DNA from: Leptotrichia sp. oral taxon 212
GTDB taxonomy: Bacteria > Fusobacteriota > Fusobacteriia > Fusobacteriales > Leptotrichiaceae
Reading direction: 5' to 3'
Assembly: GCF_001274535.1 (NCBI RefSeq)
Contig: NZ_CP012410.1
Location: 1,027,126-1,091,125 of the forward strand
DNA length: 64,000 nucleotides
In this document: piece after piece, positions 27,330-35,406 of the stretch
Layout: every line of letters begins with the position of its first letter
How positions within the stretch are numbered: the first letter of the stretch is position 1
Program-made: the position numbers and the translations under genes
Notes under the pieces: model-generated
Databases searched by the model: none
Seen by the model: the letters and a program-made list of their open reading frames with translations, nothing else
What the model was told of the DNA's origin: nothing

Positions 27330-27956
27330 ATGACAAATTTGAAATCGGAAGAAAAAGTAGCAAAAGCACTGTTTGATATGAAGGCAGTGAAAATAAACGT
27401 AAAAGAACCTTTTACATTTGCTTCAGGAATAAAAAGTCCTATTTACTGTGATAATAGATACATACTTGGATTTTCAGCAGAAAGGGATATAATAATTGAA
27501 AGTTTTGTAGAAAAAATAGATAAGGATACAGATGTTATAGCAGGAGTTGCAACAGCAGGAATTCCATGGGCGGCATTTATTGCGGACAGGATGAAAAAAC
27601 CTTTATGTTATATAAGAAATAAGCCGAAGGATCATGGAGCAGGAAAACAGATTGAAGGTGCAGAAGTAAAAGGTAAAAAAGTAACAGTGATAGAAGATCT
27701 TATAACTACTGGAAAAAGTAGTCTTGTTGCTGTTGATGTTCTTCAGAAGGAAGAAGTGAAGGAATTGGAAGTAAAATCAATATTTTCTTATGGATTTAAA
27801 AGTGCAGAAGAAAATTATGAAAAATACAACTGTAAATTTTCTTCACTGTCAAACTTTGATATTCTAATAAAAATGCTGAAGGAAAGTAAATATCTTACAG
27901 AAAAAGAAGCTGAAATTGCTCTTGAATGGAGTAAAAATCCTGAAGTATGGGGATAG
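27330..27956 (+). CDS. pyrE: Orotate phosphoribosyltransferase
   Basis: PyrE transfers phosphoribose from PRPP to orotate. The 208-residue product contains FTFASGIKSPIYCDNR, IAGVATAGIPWAAFIA and the PRPP-binding signature VTVIEDLITTGKSS. AGAAAGGAAAATATAAATT serves as RBS. It is the last pyr gene here. pyrD and car genes are outside the window, so the operon B-I-F-C-E lacks the dehydrogenase step. Confidence 0.95.
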   Translation: MTNLKSEEKVAKALFDMKAVKINVKEPFTFASGIKSPIYCDNRYILGFSAERDIIIESFVEKIDKDTDVIAGVATAGIPWAAFIADRMKKPLCYIRNKPKDHGAGKQIEGAEVKGKKVTVIEDLITTGKSSLVAVDVLQKEEVKELEVKSIFSYGFKSAEENYEKYNCKFSSLSNFDILIKMLKESKYLTEKEAEIALEWSKNPEVWG

Positions 27957-28000
27957 AAAATTACTATACTGGATTTATGAATAAAAAATTAATAAATTAA

Positions 28001-28029
28001 TTGAAAAAAAATTAAATATGTGCTATAAT
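28001..28029 (+). promoter_or_regulatory. Promoter of the small antisense RNA
   Basis: TTGAAA (28001-28006), a 17-nt spacer and a perfect extended -10 TGCTATAAT (TATAAT 28024-28029). It is one of the best promoters in the window, yet no + strand ORF follows. The transcript would start near 28036 and meet a strong terminator after about 55 nt. Confidence 0.8.
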
Positions 28030-28035
28030 AAAATT

Positions 28036-28090
28036 GTAATTATAGCAACACGTTATACAAAAAGAGAGTGCTGAGGGCACTCTCTTTTTT
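28036..28090 (+). ncRNA. Candidate type I antitoxin RNA
   Basis: A transcript of roughly 55 nt is predicted from the promoter at 28001-28029 to the terminator at 28059-28090, with no ORF or RBS inside. It overlaps the 3' end of the opposite-strand peptide mRNA through the shared terminator stem. Its 5' half carries UAGCAACACGUUAUAC (28043-28058). This can pair with the peptide mRNA across its start codon (28185-28170) with 13 Watson-Crick pairs, 2 G-U pairs and 1 mismatch. Two separated interaction sites are the hallmark of par-type RNAII. Existence of the RNA is predicted, not shown. Confidence 0.6.
28059..28090. terminator. Bidirectional terminator shared by the RNA pair
   Basis: A perfect 13-bp stem (28059-28071 with 28077-28089) encloses a 5-nt loop, TGAGG on the + strand and CCTCA on the minus strand. 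A and T runs on both sides make it an intrinsic terminator in either direction. The minus-strand loop contains CUCA, which fits the YUNR U-turn motif that speeds antisense pairing in other systems. Confidence 0.85.
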
Positions 28091-28097
28091 GATTCAT

Positions 28098-28178
28098 TTA
28101 CATAAGATTTTCTATAAGAAATTTCAGAAATTCCAGAAAAGACAGTAAAAGAATTTTTATTGTTTCTTTTAGCAGCAC
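28098..28178 (-). CDS. 26-residue hydrophobic peptide, candidate type I toxin
   Basis: GTG at 28178-28176 opens a 26-codon frame ending at TAA 28100-28098. The RBS AAAGGAGG (28194-28187) is the strongest kind in this window and is spaced 8 nt from the start. The peptide begins MLLKETIKILLLSF and continues with Leu/Phe/Ile broken by Glu16, Lys19 and Glu23, ending NLM. It is therefore a short amphipathic or membrane-inserting helix. A convergent small RNA, a shared terminator and start-codon complementarity suggest a type I toxin. It does not resemble Fst, Ldr, TxpA or Hok by eye. Too short for ordinary gene finders. Confidence 0.6.
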   Translation of the reverse strand: MLLKETIKILLLSFLEFLKFLIENLM

Positions 28179-28209
28179 GCTACACACCTCCTTTACATGA
28201 GGATAAAAT

Positions 28210-28218
28210 ATTATAACA
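28210..28218 (-). promoter_or_regulatory. Extended -10 promoter of the small peptide gene
   Basis: On the minus strand TGTTATAAT (TATAAT at 28215-28210) is a perfect extended -10. The region 17 nt upstream is only TTTTAA. The mRNA would start near 28203, leaving a short leader of about 25 nt before the start codon, and end at the shared terminator, giving about 145 nt. Confidence 0.6.
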
Positions 28219-28289
28219 TATTTTTAATTTTTTTAAAATTATTTTTAAATATATTTGAAAATTTTTATTATTTATATGCGATATACTAC

Positions 28290-28318
28290 TTAAAATATGT
28301 TGAATAATATGATATAAT
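28290..28318 (+). promoter_or_regulatory. Promoter of asnS
   Basis: TTAAAA (28290-28295), a 17-nt spacer and TATAAT (28313-28318) with TGA giving an extended -10. The leader of about 75 nt contains AAGGAGA (28347-28353) followed by a mini-ORF GTG 28357-28383 (8 codons plus stop), not the asnS start itself. Confidence 0.6.
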
Positions 28319-28399
28319 ATAAAACAAATTATTTTACGGTAGAAGAAAGGAGATGTGTGATTAAGTATATAAATACATTGTAATCATGCAAGAAAAGAT

Positions 28400-29788
28400 A
28401 TGTTGTTAGAATTAAGAGATTTACAGTTAAACTCTGAAAAATATCTGGATAAGGAAATACAGTTAAATGGATGGATAAAAAAAATAAGAAGTCAGAAAAA
28501 TTTTGGATTTATAGAGTTAAATGATGGTACATTTTTTAATGGAATTCAGGTTGTAATAGATGATACATTACCAAATTTTGAAGAAATATCAAAATTAACA
28601 ATTTCTTCTTCAATTAAAGTTTATGGGAAATTAGTAAAATCTGAAGGAAAAGGGCAGGATTATGAAATAAAGGCTGATAAAGTGGAAGTTTATAATAAGT
28701 CAGATTCTGACTATCCTTTACAAAATAAAAGACATACTTTTGAATTTTTAAGAACTATAGCTCACCTCAGACCTAGAACAAATACATTTTTTGCAGTGTT
28801 CAGAGTAAGGTCAATACTGGCTTATGCAATACATAAATTCTTTCAGGAAAAACATTTTGTATATGTTCAGACTCCGATAATTACTGGAAGTGATGCTGAA
28901 GGTGCAGGAGAAATGTTCAGATTAACTACACTGGATCTTGAAAACGTTCCAAAAACAGAAAAAGGAGATATAGACTTTAAACAGGATTTCTTTGGAAAAG
29001 AGTCTAATCTTACAGTAAGTGGACAGCTGAATGTGGAAACTTTCTGTTCAGCATTTAAGAATACTTATACGTTTGGACCTACATTCAGGGCAGAAAATTC
29101 AAATACTCCTAAACATGCGGCGGAATTCTGGATGATGGAACCTGAAATTGCATTTGCAGATCTGGTTGTAAATATGGATGTAATCGAAGAAATGATAAAA
29201 TATATTGTAAAATATGTTATGGAACATGCTAAGGAAGAAATGGAGTTCTTTAACCAGTTTATTGACAAGGAACTGTTTGAGAGATTAAATGTTCTTGTAA
29301 ATTCAGATTTTGAGAGAATAACTTATACTGAAGCTATTGATATCCTTAAAAAATCAAAACAGGAATTTGAATATGAAGTTGAATGGGGAATTGATCTGCA
29401 GACAGAGCATGAAAGATATCTGGCTGAAAAACATTTCAAAAAACCTGTATTTGTAACGGATTATCCTAAGGATATAAAAGCATTCTACATGAAACTGAAT
29501 GAAGATGGAAAAACAGTAAGGGCTGTAGATCTTTTGGCACCTGGAATAGGGGAAATAGTAGGTGGAAGCCAGAGGGAAGATAATTATGAAATTCTTTTAG
29601 AAAAAATTCATAATATGGGACTTAAGGAAGAAGATTACTGGTGGTATCTGGATCTTAGAAGATATGGAAGCGTACCTCATTCAGGATTTGGACTTGGTTT
29701 TGACAGAATGCTCATGTACATAACAGGAATGACAAATATAAGGGATGTAATTCCTTTCCCTAGAACAACTAAAAATCTGGAATTCTAG
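28400..29788 (+). CDS. asnS: Asparaginyl-tRNA synthetase
   Basis: AsnRS charges tRNA-Asn. This 462-aa class IIb synthetase has an N-terminal OB-fold anticodon domain ([20 protein letters not shown]), motif 2 [20 protein letters not shown] and motif 3 [16 protein letters not shown], ending with [16 protein letters not shown] 28400 gives the expected N-terminus, but the RBS directly before it is weak (AAGAAAAG). A strong RBS 50 nt upstream serves a short leader frame, so expression may depend on coupling or reinitiation. Confidence 0.94.
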   Translation: MLLELRDLQLNSEKYLDKEIQLNGWIKKIRSQKNFGFIELNDGTFFNGIQVVIDDTLPNFEEISKLTISSSIKVYGKLVKSEGKGQDYEIKADKVEVYNKSDSDYPLQNKRHTFEFLRTIAHLRPRTNTFFAVFRVRSILAYAIHKFFQEKHFVYVQTPIITGSDAEGAGEMFRLTTLDLENVPKTEKGDIDFKQDFFGKESNLTVSGQLNVETFCSAFKNTYTFGPTFRAENSNTPKHAAEFWMMEPEIAFADLVVNMDVIEEMIKYIVKYVMEHAKEEMEFFNQFIDKELFERLNVLVNSDFERITYTEAIDILKKSKQEFEYEVEWGIDLQTEHERYLAEKHFKKPVFVTDYPKDIKAFYMKLNEDGKTVRAVDLLAPGIGEIVGGSQREDNYEILLEKIHNMGLKEEDYWWYLDLRRYGSVPHSGFGLGFDRMLMYITGMTNIRDVIPFPRTTKNLEF

Positions 29789-29815
29789 CGAAATGCCATT
29801 TTGGAGGATGATAAA

Positions 29816-30496
29816 ATGAAAAAGAAAATAATAATATTATCCATATTAATACTTGGAAGTGTTGTAATGGTAAGGGAAAGTCTGGCTGAAAAAGCAAGTG
29901 AAATACAAAAGGAAATAGACAATGCGATAGCAAATCCTGGTGGTAAAAAAGATGATAATGCTTCAGAGGCTGGAAGTTCCAATACAGCTGATAATGCCGA
30001 TAGTCAGGAAACAGTTAAAGATCCTGAAGCTGCACCTAAAGCAGAAGATACAGGAACAGCACCGGTAACTCAGACAGACGATATTTCAGACGGGTCGAAG
30101 TTTAAAACATACAATAGTTATGAACGTGCAGTTCTTGCAAGAAAAAATCCGAGTTCTATCTATCAGCTAAGTCAACTTTATTTTAAAGACGGGCTTTATG
30201 AAAGAGCGGTAAATCTTTCAAAAAAAGATGTATCGGGAGATATAAGAAATCTGTTTGTCGTAGCTATAGGATCAAGGCTTATGGGGTATTATGACCAGTC
30301 AATAGACTATTACAACAGAATATTGGCAACTTCACCTAATCAATCTGAAGCAAAACTGGGAATAGGGATTGCATATAAGGCAAAAGGTGAATTTTCAAAA
30401 GCTTTAGGATATCTGAAGGATTATGCAAGAATAAATCCTAGTCAGGAAGTAGTAAAACAGATATCAGAATTAAATGAACTGATTTCAAGTAAGTAA
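29816..30496 (+). CDS. Exported TPR-repeat protein
   Basis: The 226-residue protein has a signal peptide (MKKKIIILSILILGSVVMVRESLA) and a low-complexity Asp/Ala/Thr/Ser/Pro linker (~40-85). Two to three TPR-like helix pairs follow: SSIYQLSQLYFKDGLYERAV, YYDQSIDYYNRILATSP and EAKLGIGIAYKAKGEFSKAL. It is probably a periplasmic or envelope scaffold. I chose ATG 29816, because GGAGG (29803-29807) is properly spaced from it. No function is recognised; it sits between asnS and dprA. Confidence 0.78.
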   Translation: MKKKIIILSILILGSVVMVRESLAEKASEIQKEIDNAIANPGGKKDDNASEAGSSNTADNADSQETVKDPEAAPKAEDTGTAPVTQTDDISDGSKFKTYNSYERAVLARKNPSSIYQLSQLYFKDGLYERAVNLSKKDVSGDIRNLFVVAIGSRLMGYYDQSIDYYNRILATSPNQSEAKLGIGIAYKAKGEFSKALGYLKDYARINPSQEVVKQISELNELISSK

Positions 30497-30502
30497 AAAT
30501 AT

Positions 30503-30532
30503 TATTGAAAATGTTCTATTTTCAATTAAAAT
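30503..30532 (+). promoter_or_regulatory. Promoter with inverted repeat before dprA
   Basis: TTGAAA (30505-30510), a 16-nt spacer and TAAAAT (30527-30532). The -35 and spacer also form an inverted repeat ATTGAAAAT-GTTCT-ATTTTCAAT (30503-30525), which could act as an operator or a weak terminator for the TPR gene. Confidence 0.4.
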
Positions 30533-30569
30533 AGAGATGAAAACTGAAAACAAATAATGGGGGTTAATT

Positions 30570-31712
30570 GTGGGATGGTTAAAATTAAAAGAAGTAGGAA
30601 TGAAGGATGGTCACATTAGAAAGTTAATGAATATCTATAACAGATATGACGAACTGTTTCTTGAGGAAAACTTCAGACTTTTTAATAGCGGACTTAAGAA
30701 AAATCTTGAGAAATCAAGAAATATAAATTTAGACAGTAAAATCGAATTATATAAGAGAAATAAAGTAAGAATAATTGATGCAAACAGCCAGGGATATCCA
30801 GAAAAGTTAAAGGAACTTACAGATTATCCCCTGTTTTTGTATGTTAAAGGAAAAGAACTGAAAAAAGGGCTGAATAATGAAAGAAGAAATATTTCAGTAG
30901 TGGGGACAAGAAAAGTTACAAAATTTGGAAAAAGTGCATGTGAAAAAATAGTCAGGGAACTGCTGGAATATGATGTGACTCTAATTAGTGGTCTGGCAGA
31001 AGGAATTGACACGGTAGCTCTTTCAGCTTCTGTTGAAAAAGATGGAAGTGCTATAGCTGTAGTAGGTAGTGGACTCGATATTGTATATCCCTATGAAAAT
31101 AAGATTTTATGGGAAAAAATAAGTGAAAATGGAATACTGATAAGTGAACATCCATTAGGAACAAAACCGCTGAAATGGAATTTTCCTAAAAGAAATAGAA
31201 TAATAGCGGCACTTTCAGATGGAATACTCATTGCAGAAAGTTTTAAATCAGGAGGGGCTCTGATAACTGCAGAACTGGGATTTATGATGGATAAAGAAAT
31301 ATTTGCAGTTCCCGGTTTTATAAATTATCCTTCTTTTGAAGGGTGTAATAATCTTATAAAAGAAAATAAGGCAAAACTTGTAACCACAGGGGAAGACATA
31401 GCAAGAGAATTTCTGTGGGATTTGAAAAATAGGAAAAATAAGACAGACAAGCTGACTTATGAAGAAAAAATTGTATTTCTGCAACTTAGTGAAGAACTTG
31501 GACTGGAAGAAATAATGAAAAAAATTAAGAATTTTGATATGAGCAGTGATAATAATGAGAAGAACAGGGATACTTTATTTGAAAATGAATTCAGACCTGA
31601 AAAAAACAGAATTGATATTCCTGTGAATAAACTGCTGTCGATATTAATGAGCCTGAAAGTAAAAGGTCTTATATCAGAAACGGGGACTGCAAGGTATATG
31701 AGAATAGTATAA
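30570..31712 (+). CDS. dprA: DNA-processing protein DprA (Smf)
   Basis: DprA loads RecA onto incoming ssDNA during natural transformation. The 380-aa protein has a helical SAM-like N-domain and a Rossmann core: ISVVGTRKVTKFG, LISGLAEGIDTVA, AVVGSGLDIVYP, WNFPKRNRIIAALSD, ESFKSGGALITAELG and EIFAVPG. A C-terminal winged-helix-like region (~310-380) completes it. The start is GTG 30570 after GGGGGTTAATT. As in many bacteria it directly precedes topA. Confidence 0.93.
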   Translation: MGWLKLKEVGMKDGHIRKLMNIYNRYDELFLEENFRLFNSGLKKNLEKSRNINLDSKIELYKRNKVRIIDANSQGYPEKLKELTDYPLFLYVKGKELKKGLNNERRNISVVGTRKVTKFGKSACEKIVRELLEYDVTLISGLAEGIDTVALSASVEKDGSAIAVVGSGLDIVYPYENKILWEKISENGILISEHPLGTKPLKWNFPKRNRIIAALSDGILIAESFKSGGALITAELGFMMDKEIFAVPGFINYPSFEGCNNLIKENKAKLVTTGEDIAREFLWDLKNRKNKTDKLTYEEKIVFLQLSEELGLEEIMKKIKNFDMSSDNNEKNRDTLFENEFRPEKNRIDIPVNKLLSILMSLKVKGLISETGTARYMRIV

Positions 31713-31808
31713 TTTAGGAAAATTTTTAAGAAAAAAATTATTAAAATGAAAATTAAACATATTATATATAAAGAAACAAAGAAGTAAAGGAATTATGAGG
31801 TGAGAATT

Positions 31809-34235
31809 TTGGCAAAAAAGCTTGTAATAGTAGAGTCGCCTTCTAAAGCAAAGACGATAGAAAAAATACTTGGAAAAGGATATGAAGTTACGGCATCTTA
31901 TGGACATGTCATAGATTTGCCTAAAACTAAGATAGGAATAGATGTGGAAAATAACTTTGAACCTAAGTATCAGGTAATAAAAGGAAAAGGCGAAGTTCTA
32001 AAAAAGCTGAAAGATAAATCAAAAAAAGCTTCAACTGTATATCTGGCATCGGATCAGGATAGGGAAGGAGAAGCTATTGCATGGCATATATCCAATTATA
32101 TTAAACAGCCTGAAAAAACAAAAAGAATAGAATTCAATGAAATTACAAAAACAGCAGTAAATAATGCCATAAAGCATCCCAGGGATATTAATGAAAATCT
32201 CGTTCATGCACAGCAGGCGAGAAGACTTCTTGACAGGATAGTCGGATATAAAATAAGTCCGTTATTATGGAAAACTATAAATAAGAATGCAAGTGCAGGA
32301 AGAGTACAGTCAGTTGCATTGAAACTTATCTGTGATCTGGAGGACGAAATAAAAAGCTTTGTTCCTCAAAAATACTGGGAAGTAAATGCAGAGCTTGAAA
32401 AGGAAATAAAAGTTAATCTTGTGGAAATTTCGGGGGAAAAAGTAGATAAGATATTTGATGAGGAAGCTGTTAAGAAACTTAAAAAGGATTTGAAAAATAA
32501 GGACTTAACACTTGAAAGTGTAGAAGTGAAGAAAAAATCCCAGAGACCGCCTTTAGTCTTTAAGACAAGTACATTGCAGCAGCTGGCTTCATCATATCTG
32601 GGATATGGTGCCACTAAAACAATGAGAATAGCTCAGCAGCTTTATGAAGGATTGTCAATAGATGGAGAAAACAGAGGGCTGATAACATACATGAGAACAG
32701 ATTCCACAAGAGTTTCGATGGATGCCATAAATATGGCCAAGGAATATATAACTAGTAAATATGGTAAGGAATATGTAGGATATTATGTGACAAAAAATTC
32801 CAAATCAAATGTTCAGGATGCCCATGAAGGTATAAGACCGTCAGACATAAATCTGGAACCTGATGCAATACAGTCATATCTGACAAATGATCAGTACAAG
32901 CTGTATAAATTAATATGGAACAGATTTCTTGTGTCGCAGTTTGCCGCTATGAAATATGAGCAGATGCAGATAAATGCAGTGAATGGTGATTATAAATTTA
33001 GGGGAACTATAAATAAGGTAATTTTTGATGGATATTACAAAGTCTTTAAGGAAGAAGATGAAATAAAAACAGCTGATTTTCCTGAACTTAAAGAGGGGGA
33101 TATCTATAAAATAGAAAAGCTTAATGTAGAAGAAGGAATTACAAAGGCACCTACAAGATATTCAGAAGCAACACTTGTGAAAAAACTGGAATCTGAAGGT
33201 ATTGGAAGGCCATCAACTTATGCTTCAATAGTTGAAACTCTGAAAACAAGGGAGTATGTGGAAGTAATAGAAAAAAGATTTCATCCGACATATCTTGGGT
33301 ATGAAGTGAAAAATGAACTGGAAAAGAATTTTCAGGATATAATGAACATAAAGTTTACAGCAAACATGGAAGAAGATCTGGATAAAATAGAAGAAGGAAA
33401 TGTTGAGTGGGTGGAACTTTTAAGAAATTTCTATAATTCACTTGAAAAAGAAATAGATAAATATGAAATTGAAATTGAAAAAATCAAGGATAGAAGAATA
33501 GAATCTGATGTTCTCTCTTCTGATGGAACTCCAATGCTTCTGAAAACAGGAAGATTTGGGAAATATCTTGTTTCTGAAACAAATCCTGAAGAAAAGGTGA
33601 CATTGAAAAATATACCGATAGAGCCGGAACAGCTGGAAGCAGGAAAAATTTTCATAAAATCCGAAGTGGAAAAACTGATGGCTGATAAAATCGGAATTCC
33701 TACAGATTTTTTTACTCAGGATAATAAAAGATATTTTGTAAAAAAAGGGAGATTTGGAGAATATCTCGAAAGTGAAGATTTTAAAAATGATGAAAAAAGG
33801 ATGTCACTTCCTCTTCCAATAAAACAGAAGCTTAAAAAAGGTGAACTTAACACAGTTGATGGAATTCTTCAAGTAAAAGATGAAATTATAACTATTATTG
33901 AAGAAGAAAGAAGAATAGTGGAAGAAGCCGGAGTGTGTGAAAAATGCGGGAGACCGTTTGAAATAAAAACAGGAAGATTTGGGAAATTTCTTGCGTGTAC
34001 AGGCTATCCTGAATGTAAGACAATAAAAGCAATTCCGAAGGATAAGAAGAAGGCATCAAAGACTTCAGGAAAAAGTAGAACGGCAAGTACGGCCAAAGCT
34101 AAGAAATCTACAGCTGAAACTGCTAAAAAGACTAAAAGTACATCAAAGAAAACAACAGCAAAAAAAACTGAAACCAAAAGTAAAACAAAAACATCAGCAA
34201 AAAAGACAACTGGAACAAAAACAGGAAAGAAATAG
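31809..34235 (+). CDS. topA: DNA topoisomerase I
   Basis: TopA relaxes negative supercoils behind RNA polymerase. The Toprim domain starts at once (KKLVIVESPSKAKTIEKILG). The active-site Tyr294 lies in GLITYMRTDST, and a C4 zinc finger with CEKCGRPF and CTGYPEC is near the end. The last ~60 residues are a Lys/Thr/Ser/Ala-rich tail resembling histone H1. I place the start at TTG 31809 (MAKKLVIVES), with GAGGTGA as RBS, rather than the in-frame GTG 31800 that lies inside that RBS. clpX uses the same RBS/TTG arrangement. Confidence 0.94.
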   Translation: MAKKLVIVESPSKAKTIEKILGKGYEVTASYGHVIDLPKTKIGIDVENNFEPKYQVIKGKGEVLKKLKDKSKKASTVYLASDQDREGEAIAWHISNYIKQPEKTKRIEFNEITKTAVNNAIKHPRDINENLVHAQQARRLLDRIVGYKISPLLWKTINKNASAGRVQSVALKLICDLEDEIKSFVPQKYWEVNAELEKEIKVNLVEISGEKVDKIFDEEAVKKLKKDLKNKDLTLESVEVKKKSQRPPLVFKTSTLQQLASSYLGYGATKTMRIAQQLYEGLSIDGENRGLITYMRTDSTRVSMDAINMAKEYITSKYGKEYVGYYVTKNSKSNVQDAHEGIRPSDINLEPDAIQSYLTNDQYKLYKLIWNRFLVSQFAAMKYEQMQINAVNGDYKFRGTINKVIFDGYYKVFKEEDEIKTADFPELKEGDIYKIEKLNVEEGITKAPTRYSEATLVKKLESEGIGRPSTYASIVETLKTREYVEVIEKRFHPTYLGYEVKNELEKNFQDIMNIKFTANMEEDLDKIEEGNVEWVELLRNFYNSLEKEIDKYEIEIEKIKDRRIESDVLSSDGTPMLLKTGRFGKYLVSETNPEEKVTLKNIPIEPEQLEAGKIFIKSEVEKLMADKIGIPTDFFTQDNKRYFVKKGRFGEYLESEDFKNDEKRMSLPLPIKQKLKKGELNTVDGILQVKDEIITIIEEERRIVEEAGVCEKCGRPFEIKTGRFGKFLACTGYPECKTIKAIPKDKKKASKTSGKSRTASTAKAKKSTAETAKKTKSTSKKTTAKKTETKSKTKTSAKKTTGTKTGKK

Positions 34236-34275
34236 AAATTAGTATCCTGAAGTAAATGGAAAAGAGGGTATTTTA

Positions 34276-35295
34276 ATGGAAAAACTGCTTAGAAATGAAG
34301 ATAAGGACAAAAAAAAATATGAAAATAGTAAAGTTAAGGATTTAGCAGTCCATGCAGAAAAGTTTTTATATTATGAGGAAGTAATACTTGGAAAAAGTTA
34401 TAACACAGTGAGAAGTTACAGAAGGGATATTTACCAGTTCATAGATTATCTGAATGAATATGAGGAAATAACAAAGTTTGATGAGGTTGAGACTATAACT
34501 GTAAGATCCTTTATAGCTTATCTGAATTCAGGAGATAAAAGCAGACAGTTAAGTACGGAAAGTGGTGGAGAAAAAAAAGAAAAGCCTGTAAATCCTGTAT
34601 CTAAGCGAAGTATTAACAGAAAAATATCTGCACTTAGGACATTTTTCAAATATCTTCAGGAAAAACAGATTGTAAAAATTAATAAGATATCGTATATTGC
34701 AATGCCAAAATTTGAAAAGGAACTTCCAAATATATTGAACAAGGAAGACCTGAATAAACTTAGGGGCGTAATAAATACAGGAAAAATAACAGGAGTAAGG
34801 GACAGGCTCATTATAGAAATGCTTTATTCAAGCGGAATGAGGGCAAGTGAGCTGATAGACCTGAGTGAATATATGATAAATATTCCTGAGAGGGAAATAA
34901 GGGTCATTGGAAAAGGAGATAAGGAAAGAATTACTTTTTTCAGTGAAACTGCAAAAAAATGGCTTGAAAAGTACCTTTCGGATAAAAAGAAAGAATACGT
35001 AAATTATAATAAGGAGACGGTTTTTACTAACAATAGAGGTGAAAAGCTGACTACCCGTTCATTGAGAAGACTGATTTCAAATTATGCAAAGGAAGCGGGA
35101 ATACAGAAGGAAATAACTCCTCACGTATTTAGACATTCATTTGCAACTGAACTGCTGAATAATGGAGTAGATATAAGATATTTACAGGAGCTGCTGGGAC
35201 ATAGCAGCATTTCTACAACGCAGGTTTATACACATGTGAGCAAAGCATTACTGAAGGATATTTACATGAAAACCCATCCTTTGGCAAAAGAATGA
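34276..35295 (+). CDS. xerC: Tyrosine recombinase XerC/XerD
   Basis: Xer recombinases resolve chromosome dimers at dif. The 339-aa protein has an N-terminal SAM-like core-binding domain (~20-150) with an unusual polar insertion (around GDKSRQLSTESGGEKKEK). The catalytic domain carries Arg189 (SGMRASEL), His283/Arg286 (HVFRHSFA), a His in LLGHSSI and Tyr318 (QVYTHVS). Position after topA matches xerC in Firmicutes, although trmFO is absent. Whether it is the only Xer in the genome cannot be judged here. Confidence 0.9.
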   Translation: MEKLLRNEDKDKKKYENSKVKDLAVHAEKFLYYEEVILGKSYNTVRSYRRDIYQFIDYLNEYEEITKFDEVETITVRSFIAYLNSGDKSRQLSTESGGEKKEKPVNPVSKRSINRKISALRTFFKYLQEKQIVKINKISYIAMPKFEKELPNILNKEDLNKLRGVINTGKITGVRDRLIIEMLYSSGMRASELIDLSEYMINIPEREIRVIGKGDKERITFFSETAKKWLEKYLSDKKKEYVNYNKETVFTNNRGEKLTTRSLRRLISNYAKEAGIQKEITPHVFRHSFATELLNNGVDIRYLQELLGHSSISTTQVYTHVSKALLKDIYMKTHPLAKE

Positions 35296-35406
35296 GTTGT
35301 AACAGAAAGTAAATATGACTTTTCCTGAAATCTTTCAAAATACGGGGATTAACAAGATAAGATAAAAATAATATAAGATATAAAATATAAGTAATTGGAG
35401 GAAATT

